This document shows, piece after piece, positions 1 to 9,696 of a stretch of DNA of 64,000 nucleotides; position 1 is the first letter of the stretch, and each line of letters begins with the position of its first letter. Made by a program: the position numbers and the translations under genes. The stretch comes from Sulfitobacter sp. OXR-159 (lineage in GTDB: Bacteria; Pseudomonadota; Alphaproteobacteria; Rhodobacterales; Rhodobacteraceae), in assembly GCF_034377145.1 (NCBI RefSeq), contig NZ_CP139707.1:3141001-3205000 (forward strand), written 5' to 3'. The notes under the pieces are model-generated. The model was not told the origin of the DNA. It searched no databases and saw only the letters and a list, made by a program, of their open reading frames with translations.

Positions 1-2210
1 TGGAGAACCGGTTCATCGATGGCGATCTCACCCTTGCCCAAGAGCTTTCCGAACGCCTTAAGAACGACCTCTTTTCGGGTGCCGGGAAGGATTTCATCGA
101 AGCCAAGCTGGAGGAGCGCGACAACCGCCACCTGAAACAGGGTGAGCGCTATATGGTCGAGCCCAACGTCAAGGAAGGCAAAGGCGGGCTGCGCGATCTG
201 CATTCGCTCTTTTGGATTGCCAAGTTCATCCATGACGTGGACCGGGTCGCCGATCTGGTCGATCTCGGTGTCTTTCGCGCCGATGAATACGACACCTTCC
301 GCGAGGCCGAGGCCTTTCTCTGGGCCGTGCGCGGGCATCTTCACCTGATTGCAGGTCGCGCGACGGAACAGTTGACCTTTGACATGCAGGTGCAGGTTGC
401 CCAAGCGATGGGCTATCAGGATATCGGGGGCCGGCGGGGCGTCGAGATCTTCATGCAGGCCTATTTCCGCCACGCAACGGCGGTGGGGGATCTGACCCGT
501 ATCTTTGTCAGCGGGCTTGAAGCGTCGCATATGAAGGCCGAGCCGCTGCTGGAGCGCATCTTTCGCCGCCGCCCGAAAATGCGCGAAGGGTTTCAGGTGG
601 TCCACAACCGCATCGCGCTAAAAGACGACCAAGAGTTTCTACAAGACAAGCTGAACCTGCTGCGCATCTTCGAAGAGGCCCTGCGCACCGGCATGCTGAT
701 CCACCCTGACGCGATGCGGCTGATCAAGGCCAACCTCGCGCTGATCGACGATGACATGCGCCGCACGCCAGAGGCGCGGCGCATCTTCCTTGATCTGCTG
801 TTGAAACACGGCAATCCCGAACGCTCTTTGCGGCGGATGAACGAATTGGGCGTCTTGGGCGCCTTCATCCCTGAGTTTGAGCCCATCGTGGCGATGATGC
901 AGTTCAATATGTACCACTCCTACACCGTGGACGAACATACCATCCAGTGCATTGCCAACCTCGCCCGGATCGAAAAAGGCGAGCTGGAAGAAGAACTGCC
1001 CGTTGCCTCTTCGATCCTGAAGCGCGGGGTCAATCGCAAGGTGCTTTATGTGGCACTGCTGCTGCATGACATCGGCAAAGGGCGACCCGAGGATCATTCG
1101 ATTATCGGCGCGAAACTCGCGCGGCGCATCGGCCCACGGTTGGGGTTGAAACGCGATGAGGTCGATACCGTGGAATGGCTGGTGCGCTACCACCTGCTGA
1201 TGTCCGACATGGCCCAGAAACGCGACATCGCCGATCCGCGCACGGTGCGTGATTTTGCCAAGGCGGTGCAGACGGTCAAACGGCTCGACCTGCTCTGTGT
1301 GCTCACGGTCTGCGACATTCGCGGCGTAGGGCCGAACACGTGGAACAACTGGAAAGCGGTGCTGATCCGGGCGTTATATCGCCAGACCGAGCGGGCACTT
1401 GAAACCGGGCTTGAAGACCTCAACCGTGAGAACCGGGGGGCAGAGGCCAAGAAAGCCCTGCGCGCCGCGCTTTCCGACTGGCCGCGCAAGCTTTTGCAGC
1501 AAGAGACAGCCCGCCACTACCCGCCCTATTGGCAGGGTCTGCATGTCACCGCTCACGTCGCCTTTGCAGAACTGCTGCGCGACATCGGCAATGACGACAT
1601 CCGCATCGACCTGCACCCCGACGAAGACCGTGGTGCCACCCGCGCCAGCTTTGTCATGGCCGATCATCCGGGCATCTTTGCCCGGCTTGCGGGTGCGCTT
1701 GCACTGGTCGGAGCCAATGTCGTCGACGCGCGCAGCTATACCACCAAAGACGGTTTCGTGACCGATGCCTTCTGGATTCAGGACAGCGAAGGCAACGCCT
1801 ATGAAGCTTCGCGCCTGCCGCGCCTGCGCGACACGATCGAAAAGACCCTGCGGGGTGAGATCGTCGCCCGTGATGCGCTGAAATCGCGCGATAAGGTCAA
1901 GAAACGCGAACGCGCTTTCAAGGTGCCGACCCATATCACTTTCGACAACGAAGGGTCTGAAATCTATACGATCATCGAGGTCGACACCCGCGACCGGCCC
2001 GGCCTTCTTTATGATCTGACCCGCACCTTGGCTGGCTCAAACGTCTATATCGCCAACGCCGTGATCGCGACCTTTGGCGAGCAGGTGGTCGATACCTTCT
2101 ACGTCAAAGACATGTTCGGCCTGAAATACTACACCGAGGCCAAGCAGCGCACCTTGGAAAAGCGCCTGCGCGAAGCGATTGCCGCAGGGGTTGAGCGGGC
2201 CGAGGGCTAG
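1..2210 (+). CDS. glnD: [Protein-PII] uridylyltransferase / uridylyl-removing enzyme, 5' end cut by window
   Basis: GlnD adds UMP to, and removes it from, the nitrogen signalling protein PII according to glutamine level, in the cytoplasm. The frame is already open at base 3 (reading ENRFIDGDL...), so the start lies upstream of the window; the ATG at 153 is internal. Visible parts in order are the end of the nucleotidyltransferase domain with the conserved VEPNVKEGKGGLRDLH stretch (about 155-205), a central helical region, an HD domain with the metal-binding HDIGKGRPEDHS motif (about 1065-1100), and two C-terminal ACT domains (about 1660-1750 and 1980-2080) that would bind glutamine. The order NTase-HD-ACT-ACT is diagnostic. 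The C terminus is complete, with a TAG stop at 2208-2210. Confidence 0.96.
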   Translation, partial: ENRFIDGDLTLAQELSERLKNDLFSGAGKDFIEAKLEERDNRHLKQGERYMVEPNVKEGKGGLRDLHSLFWIAKFIHDVDRVADLVDLGVFRADEYDTFREAEAFLWAVRGHLHLIAGRATEQLTFDMQVQVAQAMGYQDIGGRRGVEIFMQAYFRHATAVGDLTRIFVSGLEASHMKAEPLLERIFRRRPKMREGFQVVHNRIALKDDQEFLQDKLNLLRIFEEALRTGMLIHPDAMRLIKANLALIDDDMRRTPEARRIFLDLLLKHGNPERSLRRMNELGVLGAFIPEFEPIVAMMQFNMYHSYTVDEHTIQCIANLARIEKGELEEELPVASSILKRGVNRKVLYVALLLHDIGKGRPEDHSIIGAKLARRIGPRLGLKRDEVDTVEWLVRYHLLMSDMAQKRDIADPRTVRDFAKAVQTVKRLDLLCVLTVCDIRGVGPNTWNNWKAVLIRALYRQTERALETGLEDLNRENRGAEAKKALRAALSDWPRKLLQQETARHYPPYWQGLHVTAHVAFAELLRDIGNDDIRIDLHPDEDRGATRASFVMADHPGIFARLAGALALVGANVVDARSYTTKDGFVTDAFWIQDSEGNAYEASRLPRLRDTIEKTLRGEIVARDALKSRDKVKKRERAFKVPTHITFDNEGSEIYTIIEVDTRDRPGLLYDLTRTLAGSNVYIANAVIATFGEQVVDTFYVKDMFGLKYYTEAKQRTLEKRLREAIAAGVERAEG

Positions 2211-2338
2211 GGTTCCTTCGGCACGTTTTGACCGGCAAAATCCCGCCACCCTTTATTTCCGCGCTTTGCTTTTGACATCGGATCCTCAAAATCTCTTTCA
2301 ACCCGGCAGAAGCGCGGGATTGCATGAATGAGGGACAT

Positions 2339-2890
2339 ATGAGCGTCACACGCGCAGCACTGCCGAACCGGGGCCTGATGGCCCTTTGCGCCACACTTCT
2401 TTTGACGGCAGCCTGCGCCAAAGCGCCTGACATCCCGCAGCCCTATGATTTCTCAGGAATAGATCCGCAGCGCCATTTCATGGCCGTGCAGACAGCCCAA
2501 GACATGCGCGCCAAGGGCCAGCGCGTTTGGTGCGTGCCCTTTGCCCGCAATGTCAGCGGCATCCAGATTCGCGGCAATGCAGAGACATGGTGGGGCAAGG
2601 CCAAAGGGCTTTATCCGCGCGGCAATGAGCCTGTGGTCGGTGCCGTTATGGCGTTTAGCGCGACCGGGTCCATGCCCATGGGGCATATCGCTGTGGTTTC
2701 CGATGTCGTCTCACCGCGCGAAATTCGGGTGGATCACGCCAATTGGAAACGCAATCAGGTCTCGCTCAAGATGGCGGTGATCGATGTGTCCAAGGCCAAC
2801 GACTGGTCTGCCGTGCAGGTCGAAAGCCAGCCCGGCGCCTTTGGCAGAACCTATCCGATCAATGGGTTCATCTACCCCACCGGGGGATAA
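2339..2890 (+). CDS. CHAP-domain-like lipoprotein (putative cell-wall amidase/endopeptidase)
   Basis: The protein is about 183 aa. A hydrophobic N-terminal segment ends in LLLTAACAK, a lipoprotein-type cleavage site with Cys at the processing point, so it is probably membrane-anchored in the periplasm. The mature part contains RVWCVPFAR, a Cys in the usual place for the CHAP nucleophile, and later MGHIAVVS with the expected His. The CHAP fold cuts peptidoglycan peptides, so a cell-wall role is inferred. An upstream in-frame ATG exists at 2324, but the ATG at 2339 has GAGGGA about 4 nt before it and gives a cleaner signal peptide. It stands alone between glnD and murJ. Confidence 0.75.
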   Translation: MSVTRAALPNRGLMALCATLLLTAACAKAPDIPQPYDFSGIDPQRHFMAVQTAQDMRAKGQRVWCVPFARNVSGIQIRGNAETWWGKAKGLYPRGNEPVVGAVMAFSATGSMPMGHIAVVSDVVSPREIRVDHANWKRNQVSLKMAVIDVSKANDWSAVQVESQPGAFGRTYPINGFIYPTGG

Positions 2891-3001
2891 GCGCCACCTT
2901 GCCAAAGCCAAGGGGCTAGCCTTCCGGCACCGCTCACCGCGATTGCACCGGGTAAGCGCCCGCGCTAGGGATCACCTCAGCGCAATTTAAGGCACCTTTT
3001 G

Positions 3002-4543
3002 ATGAAACCTATCCGTCTTATGTCCGGCTTTTTCACTGTCGGTGTCTGGACCTTGCTCAGCCGTGTGCTCGGCTTCATGCGTGAGGTGCTGTTGCTGTCG
3101 CTCATTGGCCCCGGTCCGGTGATGGACGCCTTCGTCGCCGCCTTCCGCCTGCCCAATATGTTCCGCCGCTTCTTTGCCGAGGGCGCGTTCAACGCCGCCT
3201 TCGTGCCGATGTTCGCCAAAAAGCTGGAGGGCGAGGAAGGCGCTGGCAAATTCGCCCGCGATGCGTTTAACGGCTTGTCGCTGGTGGTGCTAGCGCTGAC
3301 CGCTTTGGGCATGATCTTTATGCCCGGCTTGGTCTGGCTGACCGCCGAGGGCTTTGTCGGCGACCCGCGGTTCGACATGACCGTCGCCTTTGGCCGCATC
3401 GCCTTTCCCTATATCCTGTGCATGTCACTCTCGGCGCTGTTTTCCGGCATCCTGAACGCCACCGGACGCTTTGCCGTGGCCGCCGCCGCGCCGGTACTGC
3501 TGAACATCTTCGTCATCGCCGCCATGACCTTTGCCGCCCTCACCGGGGGCGAAGTCGCGCTCTGGCTGATCTGGTCGATCCCAGTGGCTGGCGTGGCGCA
3601 GCTTGCCCTGACATGGCGCGCCGCGGCCCAAGCGGGCTATCCGCTGCGCCCCTCGCGGCCCCGCTGGACCCCCGACATGCGCGCGATGATCGTCATCGCC
3701 CTGCCCGCCGCGCTGGCCTCGGGCGTGATGCAGATCAACCTCGTGGTGGGGCAACTGGTCGCCAGCCAATATGACAAGGCCGTCTCATGGCTTTTCGCCG
3801 CCGACCGCCTTTATCAGCTGCCCTTAGGCGTGGTGGGTATCGCTGTTGGCATCGTGCTGCTGCCCGACCTTTCGCGCCGCCTGCGCGCCGGGGACAACGA
3901 CGGCGCGCAAACTGCGCTTAGCCGCGCCGCCGAGATTTCGCTGGCCTTGACGATCCCTTCGGCAGTGGCGCTGATGGTGGTGCCCTTCGCATTGGTTACC
4001 GTATTGTTCCAACGCGGCGCCTCGGGCGTGGATGACACCGCAGCGATTGCCACAGCGGTGATGATCTACGGCCTCGGCCTGCCATCCTTCGTGCTGCAAA
4101 AGATCCTGCAACCGGTCTATTTCGCACGCGAAGATACCCGCCGCCCCTTCTACTTTGCTGTGGTCGCCATGGTCGTCAACGCGGCTCTCGCGGTGGGCCT
4201 TGCGCCCTTCATCAGCTGGATCGCCCCTGCTGTTGCAACTACGCTGGCGGGCTGGACGATGTTTGCCTGCCTCGCCATCGGCGCGCGGCGGTTTGGCGAT
4301 GCGGCCAAGTTCGACGCGCGGTTCCACAAGCGTATCTGGCGCATTCTCATGGCCTCCGCCGCGATGGGCGTCGCCCTTTGGCTGGGCAATGCAGCCCTGC
4401 AACCGATGCTGGGCCTGCCATGGTGGCGTGGTCTGGCGCTGGTGCTGCTCATCGCCATCGGCGCGATCAGCTACTTTGGCATCGGCCAGTTGATCGGCGC
4501 CTTCCGCTTGTCCGAGTTCAAACGCGCGGTTCGGCGCGGTTAA
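3002..4543 (+). CDS. murJ: Lipid II flippase MurJ (MviN family)
   Basis: About 513 aa, the usual length for MurJ, with many hydrophobic segments throughout (about 13-14 membrane helices expected). It begins with the family hallmark SRVLGFMREVLL, followed by GPVMDAFVAAFRLPNMFRR. MurJ flips the peptidoglycan precursor lipid II across the inner membrane. An in-frame TTG at 2999 precedes the ATG at 3002, and the ATG is preferred. The stop overlaps the stop of the convergent rhomboid-like gene inside a shared TTAA at 4540-4543. No operon partner is apparent on this strand. Confidence 0.95.
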   Translation: MKPIRLMSGFFTVGVWTLLSRVLGFMREVLLLSLIGPGPVMDAFVAAFRLPNMFRRFFAEGAFNAAFVPMFAKKLEGEEGAGKFARDAFNGLSLVVLALTALGMIFMPGLVWLTAEGFVGDPRFDMTVAFGRIAFPYILCMSLSALFSGILNATGRFAVAAAAPVLLNIFVIAAMTFAALTGGEVALWLIWSIPVAGVAQLALTWRAAAQAGYPLRPSRPRWTPDMRAMIVIALPAALASGVMQINLVVGQLVASQYDKAVSWLFAADRLYQLPLGVVGIAVGIVLLPDLSRRLRAGDNDGAQTALSRAAEISLALTIPSAVALMVVPFALVTVLFQRGASGVDDTAAIATAVMIYGLGLPSFVLQKILQPVYFAREDTRRPFYFAVVAMVVNAALAVGLAPFISWIAPAVATTLAGWTMFACLAIGARRFGDAAKFDARFHKRIWRILMASAAMGVALWLGNAALQPMLGLPWWRGLALVLLIAIGAISYFGIGQLIGAFRLSEFKRAVRRG

Positions 4544-5226
4544 CGCTGCTGCAACCGCGCCCTCAGTCGCGCCCATTCACCGGGCGCGACCAAGAAGCTC
4601 AGACCGAAGCCGCAGAAGAACCCGGCCAACTCGGCGACCCACAAAAAGCCGGTCTCAAAAAAGATGCCCCAGAAAAGCTGTAGCCCCATCAGCAGGGCGA
4701 TCAGCGTGAACGCCTGATACTGCGGCCCGCCTGAGCCAAGCAGCCGCCGCCACATCACAAAACTATAGCCGCCGATCAACCCATAGACATTGGGATAGGC
4801 CCCGGCGAGCCAAACCGGATCGTTTAACAGCGCCCCATAAACCAGCGCCCCGCCGATCCCCGACAGCACAAATATCACCAGAAAGGCCATCTGCCCCATC
4901 GCCTCGGCCACCAACTTGCCCAGAGCCAACAGCAGCACGACGGCAAAGATCGCATGGGTAAAGCCCAGATGAATGAACGGATAGGTCACCACCCGCCAGA
5001 TATGCTCAATCGGGTACTGGCCAGCCCCGATCATCGCGTCAAAAATCAGCCCCGAAAAGCCAAAGTCGCGCACCAGCGCCAGCCGCCAGCCTACGGCAGC
5101 AGGGCCACCGACCAGCCCAGCCTCGGCCAAGGACAAGACCACCTCAACGCCAGTAATGGCCAAAAACAACACGACAACCGCAGGCGGCAGCGGGTTCACG
5201 GGGGGCTGGAAATCAGGGTCTTGCAT
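4540..5226 (-). CDS. Rhomboid-family membrane protein lacking the catalytic Ser and His (pseudo-rhomboid)
   Basis: 228 aa with about six hydrophobic segments in a rhomboid-like arrangement. The region [17 protein letters not shown] corresponds to the rhomboid HxxxN helix (His kept, Asn replaced by Ala). Where active rhomboids have GxSGxxYxLxG this protein reads [11 protein letters not shown] (about residues 141-151), so Ser becomes Tyr. Where they have AHxAG it reads AELAG (about residue 195), so His becomes Glu. It is therefore probably not a protease; a chaperone or scaffold role is only inference. The frame extends upstream to 5814 but this overlaps trpS; the ATG at 5226 fits the divergent arrangement with trpS and a 75-bp shared promoter region. 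Confidence 0.85.
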   Translation of the reverse strand: MQDPDFQPPVNPLPPAVVVLFLAITGVEVVLSLAEAGLVGGPAAVGWRLALVRDFGFSGLIFDAMIGAGQYPIEHIWRVVTYPFIHLGFTHAIFAVVLLLALGKLVAEAMGQMAFLVIFVLSGIGGALVYGALLNDPVWLAGAYPNVYGLIGGYSFVMWRRLLGSGGPQYQAFTLIALLMGLQLFWGIFFETGFLWVAELAGFFCGFGLSFLVAPGEWARLRARLQQR

Positions 5227-5301
5227 GGGCGCTCCTTGACGGGGTTCGCGGCCAGAAGTAAGCCTGCCGCGCAAGACTTTCCAGCCCAGAGGTGCCGCCC
5301 G

Positions 5302-6318
5302 ATGTCCGAGACCCAATTCACCCCGCGCGTGTTTTCCGGCATTCAGCCCTCGGGCGACCTGCATCTGGGCAACTACCTGGGCGCGCTCAAACGCTTTGCA
5401 GATGCACAGGAAAAGGGCGTGCAGTCGATCTATTGCATGGTCGACCTGCACGCGATCACGGTCCCGCAAAAGCCCGAAGACCTCAAACGCAGCACCCGCG
5501 AACTTTGCGCCGGCTTCATCGCTTCGGGCATCGACCCGGAAAAGTCCATCCTGATCAATCAAAGCCAAGTGCCCGAACACGCGCAACTGGCTTGGATTTT
5601 CAACTGCGTCGCCCGCATGGGCTGGATGGGCCGCATGACCCAGTGGAAAGACAAGGCCGGCAAAAATGCCGAGGCCGCCTCCCTCGGCCTTTTCGCCTAC
5701 CCCGCACTGATGGCCGCCGACATCCTGATCTACCACGCCACCCATGTGCCGGTGGGCGAGGACCAGAAACAGCACCTTGAATTGACCCGCGACATCGCGG
5801 CCAAGTTCAACCACGACTACGGCGTCGATTTCTTCCCCCTCACCGAACCGGTGATCGAAGGCGCGGCCACCCGCGTTATGTCCCTGCGCGACGGGTCCAA
5901 GAAAATGTCAAAGTCCGATCCTTCCCCCGCCAGCCGCATCAACCTGACCGATGACGCAGACACGATCGCCAAGAAATTCCGCAAGGCCAAAACCGACCCC
6001 GACGCCCTCCCGTCCGAGGCCGAGGGCCTGAAGGACCGCCCCGAAGCGCGCAACCTCGTGAACATCTACGCCGCCCTCAGCGACCAGACCATCGATCAAG
6101 TCTTGGCCGAAGTCGGCGGCCAGCAGTTTGGCACTTTCAAACCCGCGCTGGCAGAACTGGCCGTGTCCAAAATGGGCCCGATCACCGCCGAAATGCAGCG
6201 CCTGATGGCCGATGAGCCCGAGATCGACCGCATCCTCGCCCGGGGCGCGGAACAGGCCCGCGAAATCACCACCCCGATCCTCAAGCGCACCTATGAGATC
6301 GTCGGCATGGTCGGCTGA
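5302..6318 (+). CDS. trpS: Tryptophanyl-tRNA synthetase
   Basis: 338 aa, normal for bacterial TrpRS. It charges tRNA-Trp with tryptophan using ATP. The N terminus carries [18 protein letters not shown], containing the class I HIGH-type motif, and KKMSKSDPS (about residue 200) is the KMSKS loop. The frame is open further upstream to 4954, but that part is antisense to the rhomboid-like gene and unlike TrpRS; the ATG at 5302 gives the family's usual N terminus. The gene is divergent from the rhomboid-like gene. Confidence 0.97.
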   Translation: MSETQFTPRVFSGIQPSGDLHLGNYLGALKRFADAQEKGVQSIYCMVDLHAITVPQKPEDLKRSTRELCAGFIASGIDPEKSILINQSQVPEHAQLAWIFNCVARMGWMGRMTQWKDKAGKNAEAASLGLFAYPALMAADILIYHATHVPVGEDQKQHLELTRDIAAKFNHDYGVDFFPLTEPVIEGAATRVMSLRDGSKKMSKSDPSPASRINLTDDADTIAKKFRKAKTDPDALPSEAEGLKDRPEARNLVNIYAALSDQTIDQVLAEVGGQQFGTFKPALAELAVSKMGPITAEMQRLMADEPEIDRILARGAEQAREITTPILKRTYEIVGMVG

Positions 6319-6423
6319 CAGACCGGGGCTGCGCGCAATGCCGCACAGCCCCCCTGCCCTCCTGCGCAATTGCGCCTGCCCCCTCTCGCTGCCATCTTGA
6401 CTGGAAAGCAAAAGGACCAAGCG

Positions 6424-6894
6424 ATGAACCACGCAACCGTCGGCCATATACACCTCAAGGTCGCTGACCTTGACCGCGCCATTCATTTTTACGGCGACTT
6501 GCTGGGCTTTGCCGTGACCCAACGCTACGGCGATCAGGCGGCTTTTCTAGGCGCGGGCGGCTATCATCACCACATCGGGCTGAACACATGGGAAAGCGCG
6601 GGCGCCACCCCGCCGCCGCCAGGCCATACCGGCCTCTACCACAGCGCCTTTCTCTACCCTGACCGACAGCAATTGGCGCGCGCCCTGCGCCGGGTGCTTG
6701 AGGCTGGCATCACATTGGACGGCGCCGCCGATCACGGTGTCAGCGAAGCGGTCTACATGCGCGATCCCGACAACAACGGTGTTGAATTGTACCGGGACCG
6801 GCCCCAAGCCGACTGGCCCCGCGATGCACAAGGCGATCTCAAAATGGTCAACGCCCCCCTCGATGTCGCTGCCCTACTGGCCGAGGCAAACTGA
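6424..6894 (+). CDS. VOC-family protein (glyoxalase/catechol dioxygenase-like)
   Basis: 156 aa, a single vicinal-oxygen-chelate unit. The N terminus has GHIHLKVADLDRAIHFYGDLLGF, typical of the beta-alpha-beta module with a metal His (GHIHL), and the C-terminal half has YMRDPDNNGVELYRDRP with the metal Glu. The start at 6424 is supported by AAGGA about 8 nt upstream; the longer open frame to 6370 is less likely. The family includes dioxygenases and lyases, and the substrate cannot be read from the sequence. Confidence 0.85.
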   Translation: MNHATVGHIHLKVADLDRAIHFYGDLLGFAVTQRYGDQAAFLGAGGYHHHIGLNTWESAGATPPPPGHTGLYHSAFLYPDRQQLARALRRVLEAGITLDGAADHGVSEAVYMRDPDNNGVELYRDRPQADWPRDAQGDLKMVNAPLDVAALLAEAN

Positions 6895-7054
6895 CCGCAG
6901 CGCTGCCGAAAGAGCTCCCCTGCCCCCTTCATCCTTTTAGAAATACCGAATCCCGCACCCACCCCACGCACCACCGCCCGTGTGAACCCTTCCCGCCATG
7001 GACAATCCCGCTGCCCTGCGCCACCTTCCCCGCAAGGATGAAGGGGATCACACG

Positions 7055-8161
7055 ATGACCACAGGTTTTTTCTGGGACGAACGCTGCTTCTGGCACGCAG
7101 GCGGGAACTACGCCTTTACCATGCCGGTCGGCGGGCTGGTGCAGCCCCTCGCGGCAGGCGGCCTGCCGGAAAACCCCGAAACCAAGCGCCGAATGAAGAA
7201 CCTTATGGAGGTAACGGGGCTCTTCGACGAACTCGATACCCGCAGCGCCGCCCCGGCCAGCCGCGAAGCGCTGGCACGGGTGCATCCCGAAAGCTACCTT
7301 GATGAATTCAAGCGACTCTCTGACGCGGGGGGCGGGGAATTGGGCCATGCGGTCCCCTTCGCCCGCGGCGGTTATGAGCTGGCCGCGCTGTCTGCCGGGC
7401 TGGCCATCGCCGCGGTCGACGCCGTAGCACGCGGCGATCTCGACAATGCCTATGCCCTCAGCCGCCCACCGGGGCATCACTGCCTGCCCGATCTGCCCAA
7501 TGGGTTCTGCCTGCCGGCCAATGTCGCCATCGCCATCGAGGCCGCACAGGCCAAGGGGCTGGCCAAGCGCGTGGTCGTGCTGGACTGGGACGTGCACCAC
7601 GGCAATGGGACCGAGGCGATCTATTATGACCGCGATGACGTGCTGACGATCTCTCTGCATCAAGAGGGGAATTACCCGATCGACACCGGCGGCCTCGCAG
7701 ATCGCGGGCGGGGTGCTGGCGAAGGCTATAACATCAACCTGCCGATGCACGCGGGCTCGGGCCACACCGCCTACCTACACGCGATGGACCGCGTGGTGAT
7801 CCCCGCGATTGAGGCCTTCGCCCCCGACATGATTATCGTTGCCTGCGGCTATGACGCGGCAATCGTCGATCCGCTGGCACGGATGCAGGCCACCGCCGCC
7901 ACCTTTGCCGAGATGACCAAGCGCATCCGCGACACCGCCGACAAGCTCTGCGACGGCAAGCTCGTGCTGGTGCATGAGGGCGGCTATTCCGAGGCCTATG
8001 TCCCCTTCTGCGGCCATGCCACGATCGCCGCGCTTGCGGGCAGCAAGATCGACGCGCCTGACCCGATGGCGCGGTCCCTGCACGCCCGCCAACCCTCGCC
8101 CGCCTTTGATGCCTTCCTGCGCCAGTCGATTGACGATATGGCGCAGCAACTGGACCTGTAA
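7055..8161 (+). CDS. Class II histone deacetylase-like amidohydrolase
   Basis: About 368 aa. This zinc hydrolase family removes acetyl groups from acetylated amines; in bacteria the substrates are often acetylpolyamines or other small amides, and the real substrate here is unknown. Visible active-site elements are RPPGHHC (about residue 138), DWDVHHGNGT (about 177) with the metal Asp and His, CGYDAAIVDP with the second metal Asp, and VHEGGYSE near the C terminus with the catalytic Tyr region. The ATG at 7055 is chosen because AAGGGG lies about 8 nt before it; an in-frame ATG at 6998 would add 19 residues without such a site. It is followed 9 nt later by a nitroreductase gene, so the two probably form an operon. 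Confidence 0.9.
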   Translation: MTTGFFWDERCFWHAGGNYAFTMPVGGLVQPLAAGGLPENPETKRRMKNLMEVTGLFDELDTRSAAPASREALARVHPESYLDEFKRLSDAGGGELGHAVPFARGGYELAALSAGLAIAAVDAVARGDLDNAYALSRPPGHHCLPDLPNGFCLPANVAIAIEAAQAKGLAKRVVVLDWDVHHGNGTEAIYYDRDDVLTISLHQEGNYPIDTGGLADRGRGAGEGYNINLPMHAGSGHTAYLHAMDRVVIPAIEAFAPDMIIVACGYDAAIVDPLARMQATAATFAEMTKRIRDTADKLCDGKLVLVHEGGYSEAYVPFCGHATIAALAGSKIDAPDPMARSLHARQPSPAFDAFLRQSIDDMAQQLDL

Positions 8162-8170
8162 GAGACCGCA

Positions 8171-8743
8171 ATGCCCGTAGCTGACCCTTCCGCCCTCGCC
8201 TTTTTGCAAAACCGCCGCTCGCGCCCGGCCAAGACGCTGGGCCTGCCGGTGCCCGATGCCGAGGCGCTGCGCCCGCTTCTGACCGCCGCCGCCCGCACGC
8301 CGGATCACGGCAAGCTGGAGCCGTGGCGTTTCGTGGTCATCGACCGCGCGGCGATGGCGCGATTGGCCGAAGTGGCTGAGAAACGCGGCGCGGCCCTTGG
8401 CCTCGGGCCAGAGGACACCGCCAAGGGGCGTGGCCAATTCGATCAAGGCAACCTCGCCGTGGCGGTGATCGAGGTGCAAAAGCCCTCACCCAAAATCCCA
8501 CCACTAGAGCAGACATATTCCGCCGGGGCCGTCTGCCTTGCGCTGCTCAACGCGGCGCTTGCCGCAGGCTGGGGGGCAAACTGGCTCAGCGGTTGGCCTT
8601 CCCATGACCGCGGTTTCATGGAGGAAGGCTTTGCCCTCGCCCCGCATGAGCGTATCGCGGGGATCATCCATATCGGCACCGAAACCGCCGCCCCGCCCGA
8701 GCGTCCGCGCCCTGACATCGACGAGATCACCACATGGCTGTAA
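8171..8743 (+). CDS. Nitroreductase-family FMN oxidoreductase
   Basis: 190 aa, short for the family and closest in style to the YdjA-like branch. The N-terminal NRRSRPAKTL segment contains the FMN-phosphate contacts, and ARTPDHGKLEPWRFVVI is the conserved second block. Such enzymes reduce nitro or quinone compounds with NAD(P)H. The gene starts 9 nt after the HDAC-like gene and its last 10 nt overlap the next gene, so transcription and translation are probably coupled across the three. Confidence 0.88.
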   Translation: MPVADPSALAFLQNRRSRPAKTLGLPVPDAEALRPLLTAAARTPDHGKLEPWRFVVIDRAAMARLAEVAEKRGAALGLGPEDTAKGRGQFDQGNLAVAVIEVQKPSPKIPPLEQTYSAGAVCLALLNAALAAGWGANWLSGWPSHDRGFMEEGFALAPHERIAGIIHIGTETAAPPERPRPDIDEITTWL

Positions 8744-9468
8744 ACGCGATCCTGCGGTCCTTTACCCGCGCGCTTGGCCAATTGGGCGATGCGCGCTTTC
8801 GCAAGGTGGTCCTGCTCGGCGTCGGCCTGTCGCTGGCGCTGCTGGTCGCGGCGACGGCGGGCTTTGCCTATCTGGTGGATTGGGTCACCCCCGAAGACGC
8901 TTGGCTGCCGGTACTGGGCGAGGTCAACTGGCTCGATGATCTGCTGAGTTGGAGCGCGCTAATCCTGCTGATGGTGCTCTCGGTCTTTTTGATGGTGCCC
9001 GTCGCCTCGGCGATTACATCGATGTTTCTGGATGATGTGGCCGATGCGGTGGAAGAGGTGCACTACCCGCATCTGCCCCCGGCGCACCGTGTCAGCATCG
9101 GCGATGCGATCCGCGATACTGTCAACTTCATGGGCGTGCTGGTGGGGGCAAACCTGCTGGCGCTGGTGCTCTACCTGCTCTTCGCCCCGGCGGCGCTGTT
9201 CATCTTTTGGGGGCTGAACGGGTTCTTGCTGGGGCGCGAATATTTCACCCTCGCCGCGCTGCGCCGCCATGGCCGGGACGAGGCGAAACGCCTGCGCCGC
9301 CGCCATGCGGGCACGATCTGGCTGGCCGGGGTGCTGATGGCGGTGCCGCTGTCGGTGCCGCTGCTGAACCTGCTGATCCCGATCCTAGGAGCGGCGACCT
9401 TTACCCACCTGTACCATGCGTTGGTGCCACATTCGGATGCAGCCAGCCTTCGATATCCGCGACGCTGA
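8734..9468 (+). CDS. EI24/CysZ-family membrane protein
   Basis: 244 aa with four or more clear hydrophobic segments (for example LLGVGLSLALLVAATAGFAY and LLSWSALILLMVLSVFLMV) and the FWGLNGFLLGREYFTLAALRRH block typical of the EI24 domain. Family members include the sulfate permease CysZ, but many roseobacter members have no assigned substrate, so no transport role is claimed. It overlaps the nitroreductase gene by 10 nt at the start and the convergent DUF1467 gene by 68 nt at the end. Confidence 0.85.
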   Translation: MAVNAILRSFTRALGQLGDARFRKVVLLGVGLSLALLVAATAGFAYLVDWVTPEDAWLPVLGEVNWLDDLLSWSALILLMVLSVFLMVPVASAITSMFLDDVADAVEEVHYPHLPPAHRVSIGDAIRDTVNFMGVLVGANLLALVLYLLFAPAALFIFWGLNGFLLGREYFTLAALRRHGRDEAKRLRRRHAGTIWLAGVLMAVPLSVPLLNLLIPILGAATFTHLYHALVPHSDAASLRYPRR

Positions 9469-9694
9469 TCCAGCCCGACAGGATGATCGTGGCGCAGATC
9501 GCCCAAATGATTGCGGCCACCAGCGTGGTCCACAGCGCCTTGCGCCCCAGATGATGCTGCGCCGGTGCGCCCGCATGGGTGCCGGGCACGACCTCGCCTG
9601 CGTCCCCTTGAGTTTGCACCCGAATCGGCAGGGCGACCATGAATGTCATCGACCAGATGACGGCAAAGAGCACGAGGCCCGAAACGATCCCCAT
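9401..9694 (-). CDS. DUF1467 family small membrane protein
   Basis: 97 aa with two hydrophobic helices, GLVLFAVIWSMTFMVALPI near the N terminus and ALWTTLVAAIIWAICATIIL later, separated by a polar loop. This matches the DUF1467 family, often next to the methylmalonyl-CoA epimerase gene in alphaproteobacteria. The gene starts 2 nt after the end of the epimerase gene, so the two form an operon. The function is not known. Its last 68 nt are antisense to the end of the EI24 gene. Confidence 0.85.
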   Translation of the reverse strand: MGIVSGLVLFAVIWSMTFMVALPIRVQTQGDAGEVVPGTHAGAPAQHHLGRKALWTTLVAAIIWAICATIILSGWISVADIEGWLHPNVAPTHGTGG

Positions 9695-9696
9695 GC

